From Ianthella basta (lineage: Eukaryota > Porifera > Demospongiae > Verongiida > Ianthellidae): DNA of 64,000 bases. The stretch's first letter is position 1. Each line of letters starts with the position of its first letter. Under the pieces are notes generated by a model that had not been told where the DNA came from, ran no database searches, and was given only the letters and a program-made list of their open reading frames with translations. The translations under genes were made by a program, and so were the position numbers. The stretch covers positions 8,990,409 to 9,054,408 of the forward strand of contig OZ025874.1 of assembly GCA_964019415.1 (NCBI GenBank), read 5' to 3'. This document shows positions 58,305 through 64,000 of the stretch, one piece after another.

Positions 58305-59466
58305 ATGGCTGGCCTCAAAGAAGCAGGGTGTGTTGCTGCATATATTGAAGCTAGTTTGACTTGTGAAGGTGTCTACTACCAATCGGTTGCATGCTAGAGT
58401 AGAGAGCTTTAGCTACTGTAGGCCTGTCTACTGATTGCTTGTGTACAGACTGACAAGATTCAAAAGTCTCCAACATCAGTGGGAAGGCTACTTGGCAGAT
58501 ATGGAACAGGAAAGAGAGGAGCTGGAGCGAGAGAGAGCTAATTTACAGGAGAAGGAGGATGAAATAAGAGAAAGGCTTCAAGAAGAATATGACAAGAAGG
58601 AAAAAGAACTACAAGAAAGTCGTGATGAACTAGCAGCTGAGAGGAGGGACTGGGAGGAGGAGAAAGAGAGAGTGAAGCAGACCAAGGTGTTTGAGAAGGT
58701 GGTGACGCTGGATGTGGGTGGGACCAAGTATCGTACAACTCTCTCCACCCTCACCAAGTACCCTGACTCCATGCTGGGAGCAATGTTCAGTGGGAGACAC
58801 AACCTTCCTCAGCAGGAAGATGGGTCCTACTTCATTGACAGAGACGGTGACGCTTTCTCAGCTATAATGTCATACTTGAGGGACAGGGATCTCTGTTTTG
58901 CTCAACTTGATGCTACCATTCCTTCAGTCAAATCAGGAAATGTTCCCCCCCAGCAGAAGATTGCGTGTCTGAGTCTTTGCTTTGATGCACACTACTATCA
59001 ACTGGGGGAACTGGAGACAAAGATGGCAATACTCTTGGAGGGGAACGCCGAGTGGACAGGTTCAATCAGCTACAGTAGCAAGTCATATTATGGACAAGAG
59101 AAAACAGCAAAGTTCGAAATGGATTATGGATCAAGCACCCTGGAGTGCCAGTACCATTATGAACGGACCAACTCCATTTCTTTTCAGCGTGTCACGAACA
59201 GGTTCTTTTCTAACACAGCTGGTAAGGGAATTGAATACCAAGACAAAATCACTTTTGAGAGCTGTGATCTCTCCGGTATGCATTTCCGCAACTGCTACTT
59301 TCAGCAAGGAGTCAGTTTTGAGGGTTGCATCCTGCATGGTACCAAATTTGAGTGTGTGGGAGGTCTCGTTAGTCACAAGGTCCACTTTGCTCCATGGCAA
59401 GTGGCTCAAGCCGACTTTGAACCAGAACTACTGCAGGCACTCAAGGACAACGGGTGCATCTACTGA
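58305..59466 (+). CDS. Coiled-coil/BTB/pentapeptide-like protein, array gene 8
   Basis: Exons 58305-58327 (MAGLKEA plus two bases, donor GTGTGT) and 58449-59466; 346 aa. The 5' flank, exon 1, intron and coiled coil are nearly identical to gene 2. After YFIDRDG the sequence becomes unique (DAFSAIMSYLRDRDLCF, PPQQKIACLSLCFDAHYYQ), the most divergent centre in the array, with EMDYGSSTLEC for the LDYG anchor. The 3' flank instead matches that of gene 5. It is a mosaic of at least two array members. Confidence 0.85.
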
Positions 59467-60362
59467 ACAGCACCAACACACAAGATACAGTCACATTAGT
59501 ACATGTAACAGTAGCATGTGTATGATGTTAATCAGCAGTACCAACGCATGAGATACATATACGTACATACAATAATAGCCAATGCATCAATGTACAGTGC
59601 ATACATACAGTACTGAATAATCATATCCATTTCCTTAATAATATTCATTGAAGAGCATTACTGTTGATACAGTTTATCTAAGCCACCACAATGTGGGAGT
59701 TGTCACTGAATATCTCATAATGAAGAGGTTATCCTCAGAACACACTTCAGCACATTGCAGCATGAGTCAGTGAGTTGCCAGCTGTAGCTACCAGTTGTAA
59801 GGGGAAGGAGGGGTCAGGGTTCTATGTAGGATGTAGATTTTGTGTGTGTGTGGGGGGGGGGGAGTGCTGTGGTGCCCTAGGGGATCTGGTACATGAGGTA
59901 TGCCTCTCCCAGGAAATTTGGATTTACTGCCTTCTACTACTTCAATTGCATGGTAGCAATTCAGGGGAAAATAGGAGTGTTTGGGGGAAGCCCCCCCCCC
60001 CCAGTGAAATGAATCCTAGGATGCTGTCTACTCCTTACAATGGGCTGTGGTCAATTAATACTCTAGCAGCAGTGCCTCCTGCCTAGCCAGGTCCAAAGGT
60101 TTTTATGTTCTGCAAATGTTGAACACCGAAACACGGGAAAAGGCAACTTGTTGAACAAGACTACGTACATCACTGGCTGGTGCTGCTGTGTGTTGTTCAG
60201 ACTCAGTGCTATCATACCACACTACTGACAGGTTGAGTACAGTTACATGTATCAACTGTACACAGAGATGGTGTAACATTGTACTGTAAGACAGGTCTAG
60301 TGGAAGTTACTGTACAAACAAGTCCTGTAATCTGCATACTCGTTGTCTCTTGGTTCATACAG

Positions 60363-61500
60363 GTCAGGGTCAGATCCATGTTCCAGTGGCCTACCCGACA
60401 TTCTGGAAGTAAAAAAGGTTTTGAGCACATATGAAGAGAGGTTAACTGAGGAACGAACAAGATTGGAGAAGAAAGAGGCTGACCTGAAGAATAAAGAGAA
60501 ACATATTGATGCTGAAGTGCGTGAGAAGGAAGAAGAGAGCAGAAGAAGAATGGCAGCAGAGGAGAGAGAGGTGAGGAAGAATCTGAAGGTAGATGAGGAC
60601 TGGTTGGAGGCTGAGAGGAGGGACTGGGAGGAGGAGAAGGAGAGAGTGAAGCAGACCAAGGTGTTTGAGAAGGTGGTGACACTGGATGTGGGTGGGACCA
60701 AGTATCGTACAACTCTCTCCACCCTCACCAGGTACCCTGACTCCATGCTGGGAGTGATGTTCAGTGGAAGACACGACCTTCCACAGCAGGAAGATGGGTC
60801 CTACTTCATTGACAGAGATGGAGAGGTCTTCAAGTACATCTTGATGTACCTTCGTGATAGAGATCACTGCTTTGATGTTTTTGGTGATGAAGATCTTCAC
60901 AATCCAAATGCCCGTTCATCTCCACCATCAATACTGGAAAGTCAAATGCTTAGAAACATCGCTTTTGAAGCTAAGTATTTTCTAATCAAAGAGCTTGAGA
61001 CTTCAGCGCTGATTGCACTGAATGCAGGTAGAGGCGGAGCACATGGAGTTAGCAGCGTACACAGGAGGCTGTACGTGGAACAGAATGTCTTTTCTCGCCG
61101 TCATACCACAACTCCTGACCCCAAATGCTATGGCCTGGATTACGGTCAGAATGTGCTCCAATGCTCTGACTACACTGACAGTGAACTAAGCCATACCCAC
61201 CAGTGTGTCAGCATGAGGTGTAAGCACAGCGAAGCAAGTAGACTCAATATGCTACTGCAAGGAACAGACTTTAAGAAGAAAGTCACTTTTGAGAGCTGTG
61301 ACCTCTCTGGTGTCACCTTCCGCAACTGCTACTTCCAGAAAGGAGTCAGTTTTGAGGGTTGCATCCTGCATGGTACCAAATTTGAGCGTGTGGGAGGTCT
61401 CGTTAGTCACAAGATCCACTTTGCTCCATGGCAAGTGGCTCAAGCCGACTTTGAACCAGAACTACTGCAAGCACTCAAGGACAACGGGTGCATCTACTGA
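60363..61500 (+). CDS. Coiled-coil/BTB/pentapeptide-like protein, array gene 9 (B type), first exon not found
   Basis: The main exon likely begins at 60363 after TTCATACAG. About 379 codons. Duplicate of gene 6: centre and tail are practically identical, whereas the coiled coil has many replacements (ERTRLEKKEAD, VREKEEESRRRM, LEAERRDW) and the BTB has VMFSGRHDLP for AMFSGRHNLP. This makes a sharp boundary of similarity inside the BTB domain. Confidence 0.8.
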
Positions 61501-62231
61501 ACAGCACTAACACACATGATACATGTTAGATACAGCTGCATCTACTGTATATAAAATACATCATACACTACATGTACACTAAGTACGTAGGTACCTGTAA
61601 AATGTCTGGTGTATGATATAACTCTATTCATTGTACCAGTAATGATATTCATTAATCACTGCGTGTTGTCACTGCATATCCCCATAATTACAGGGTCATC
61701 CCCTTGTTAGATACTTTAACACGTCTCTCCGCGTGAGTCAGTGAGTTACACAGCTTTACTAGTTGATAGAAAAGAGTGGATAGCTAGCAATTGGAGGTGA
61801 TGTACAATACGTACACTCTCACAGTGGACTTAGTTAGTGATGTATAATAGAAAGTATGAATTAGGAAGAATGATGATTCTCATATCTTTTCCTCCAACAC
61901 AATTTCAACAATCCTAGCTACAGTACATCTGGCAAAATATCAGTCTGTTTTTATGACCTTCCTCTACAAATCCTGCCACATGTACTGTAAGGTATCAATT
62001 GATGAAAATGTGTTAGAAATTGTTTCAAACTGATTCAGTTGTGTTTCTCTGTAATGTGGAGTGACGCTGCCCAACCCTCCTTGTTTCTAAACATTTACTG
62101 CTAGCTACTCTATGTTGAAGACACTGCACCTTCCCTACTGTACATCTATCTTGTTTTCAGGGAAACACATTATTACGTATAACAATGTTTTCCTCTTTGC
62201 AGTGGAATAGTTGGAAGCATAGTACAATACA

Positions 62232-63435
62232 ATGGCTCTCAGTGGAGCAGGGTAAGTTGGTACATGCCACTACATACTGCCTTAGCTAAAGCTCACAGCA
62301 ATCCACAAGCCACGCAATGACACCACCTTCAAAAGCGCATTGGCAATTTAGCCAATTAACTTGATCACTCCTTGTCCACTTGCTTGCACACAGATCACAG
62401 AAGTTGAAAAGCCTCCAACAGCATCTGGAAGCTTATGCAGCAGAGACAGAACAGGAAAGACTTAAACTGGAGCAAGAGAAAGCAGGTCTAAAAAGGAAAG
62501 AAGACACAATTAGGGAAACTCTCCAGGCAGAATATGACAAGAAGGTTAAAGAACTACAAGAAACAGTTGACAAGAAAGAAGAAGAGCTGCAAGAAAGTCG
62601 TGATGAACTAGAAGCTGAGAGGAGGGACTGGGAGGAGGAGAAGGAGAGGGTGAAGCAGACCAAGGTGTTTGAGAAGGTGGTGACGCTGGATGTGGGTGGG
62701 ACCAAGTATCGTACAACTCTCTCCACCCTCACCAAGTACCCTGACTCCATGCTGGGAGCAATGTTCAGTGGGAGACACGACCTTCCACAGCAGGAAGATG
62801 GGTCCTACTTCATTGACAGAGATGGAGAGGTTTTCAAGTACATCTTGATGTATGTACGTGATGAAGAAAGCTCCTTTGCCGTTCTACCAATGATAGAGAA
62901 AAAGCAGCTTACACTTTTAGCATTTGACGCACAGTATTTCCAACTTGCTGAATTGGAGACAAAGGCGCGCCTACAATTGAAAAATCACCCAAAGTGGCAA
63001 TTGTATGCAGAGCGCTATTATGAAGAAGTGTATCATGAACAGCCGGTTGAAGTTGAAGATGAGATTGTTACAATCAGCCATCCAAAAGACCACAAACTTG
63101 ATTATGGTTGCACCCAGATAAGGATTTCTCAGTCATACCAGCATGAAGTGAATATCACCTTTCGTGAAGTCCCTAGCACAGCTTTTCGTGTTAGGGGACT
63201 GCAATTCTTAAGACACGTCTGCTTCAAAGGCTGTGATTTCTCTTGTGTCACCTTTCGCAATTGCTACTTCCAGAAAGGAATCAGTTTTGAGGGTTGCATC
63301 CTGCGTGGTACCAAATTTGAGCATGTGGGAGGTCTCGTTAGTCACAAGGTCCACTTTGCTCCATGGCAAGTGGCTCAAGCCGACTTTGAACCAGAACTAC
63401 TGCAGGCACTCAAGGACAACGGGTGCATCTACTGA
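62232..63435 (+). CDS. Coiled-coil/BTB/pentapeptide-like protein, array gene 10
   Basis: Exons 62232-62251 (MALSGA plus two bases, donor GTAAGT) and 62394-63435; 353 aa. Duplicate of gene 7. Coiled coil and BTB are close to gene 7, but the centre differs at many residues (YAERYYEEVYHEQPVEVEDE against YREDYYDDGDD...; LDYGCTQIRISQSYQHEV against LDYGRTQIRIFESYQREM). The tail carries CDFSCVTFRNCYFQKGI. The array may continue to the right of the window. Confidence 0.85.
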
Positions 63436-64000
63436 ACAGCACTGTACACTACACTACAGTAGCACACATGACACAGTTACTTGAATAAGATTATTCAGCG
63501 TACAGTCTACCTAGAGTGCAAAGTGAATAGTAACTATATTCATTACTTTTATCATATTCATTAGAACACCATGTAGTACAATATACACAGTTGCTACAAC
63601 AGTTGGTGCAAGACTAGGTGGAGCAGATGCGTGATAATTCCTTAAGGTCTTAGTCCTCTCCAGGGTACCAAGGACAGGACAAGATGACTCAGTGAGTTCT
63701 ACATCAAGGAACTACCTATACGTAGGTAGTGTATAGTAGGTGTACCAAGTTTAAGTGACCTCCAAACATGTGCTGTTGGTTGTGAGTAAGGTCTCTTTAC
63801 TGAGTAGTCCAGTGGAGATTGCGCCATCTCTGGTCATTCTAGTCCCATAAAGAATTGTAGACTGCTCTTCCTTGTTTCAAAGCACATCATACGTGTACTG
63901 GAATAATTTGGCGTTGATTTGTTCCCACCTTATCTACTGCTCCTATCCGAGAGGAAAGGGAGGCTAACCAACAGATTGCATAATCACTGTAGCAACTCAA

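Larger units (their letters stand above)
47852..63691 (+). promoter_or_regulatory. Recurrent AP-1-like sites in array spacers
   Basis: TGAGTCA or TGACTCA, an AP-1/bZIP site, occurs once in each spacer after genes 2-10: 47852, 49602, 51457, 53543, 55525, 57474, 59763, 61734 and 63685. In all but the first it is followed by GTGAGTT or GTAAGTT. It lies ~200-300 bp after the preceding stop in most spacers, usually downstream of a pair of TATTCATT boxes. Conservation across A- and B-type flanks suggests function, though common descent of the spacers could also explain it. Confidence 0.5.
59467..64000. repeat. Segmental duplication, right copy (genes 9 and 10)
   Basis: Right copy of the two-gene block; it runs past the window end. 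Includes a G run (59851-59861) matching a longer one at 53625-53643. Confidence 0.9.

Overview
The window is animal nuclear DNA, most likely from a sponge (inference). It has short GT-AG introns and metazoan housekeeping genes (GFPT, METTL13, sigma-class GST, GLB1). It also has two family types typical of sponge and cnidarian genomes: intronless orphan rhodopsin-like GPCRs in tandem, and a giant intronless beta-helix plus multi-membrane-segment protein. Dinucleotide and minisatellite tracts are very abundant. No prokaryotic, viral or CRISPR content was seen.

Layout. 0.2-12 kb: four tandem plus-strand orphan GPCR genes (two intact, two with a -1 frameshift) and one GPCR fragment, an inverted-repeat element with hammerhead-ribozyme-like folds, and an intronless acid beta-galactosidase. 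12-16.4 kb: repeat-rich spacer with a 5'-truncated LINE, a second copy of its 3' end, and two copies of a ~0.67-kb direct repeat. 16.4-22.4 kb (minus): a 1473-aa beta-helix/multipass membrane protein and an unrecognised 309-aa protein. 22.9-27.4 kb (plus): two five-exon sigma-class glutathione S-transferases, each with hAT-like MITEs ending within ~30 bp of the start codon. 28-42.7 kb (minus): a complete 17-exon GFPT gene (701 aa reconstructed) and, 227 bp upstream of its start codon, the 3' nine exons of METTL13. The METTL13 N-terminal methyltransferase domain is not in the window. Introns of both genes are packed with micro- and minisatellites.

43-64 kb (plus): an array of ten paralogous genes, each with a micro first exon or an unidentified first exon, coding for coiled coil + KCTD/T1-type BTB + variable centre + short pentapeptide-like C-terminal block. 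The BTB and tail blocks are almost identical between copies while the centre is highly diverged. In one recent ~6.2-kb duplication the spacer DNA is better conserved than the coding centre of one gene pair. This array, which shows apparent gene conversion, mosaic copies, shared upstream TGAGTCA and TGTTTAC elements and a truncated or split METTL13 at its edge, is the best candidate for an undescribed diversifying gene system in the window.

All exon boundaries were derived by hand from splice-site phase and family conservation. No database search was run.
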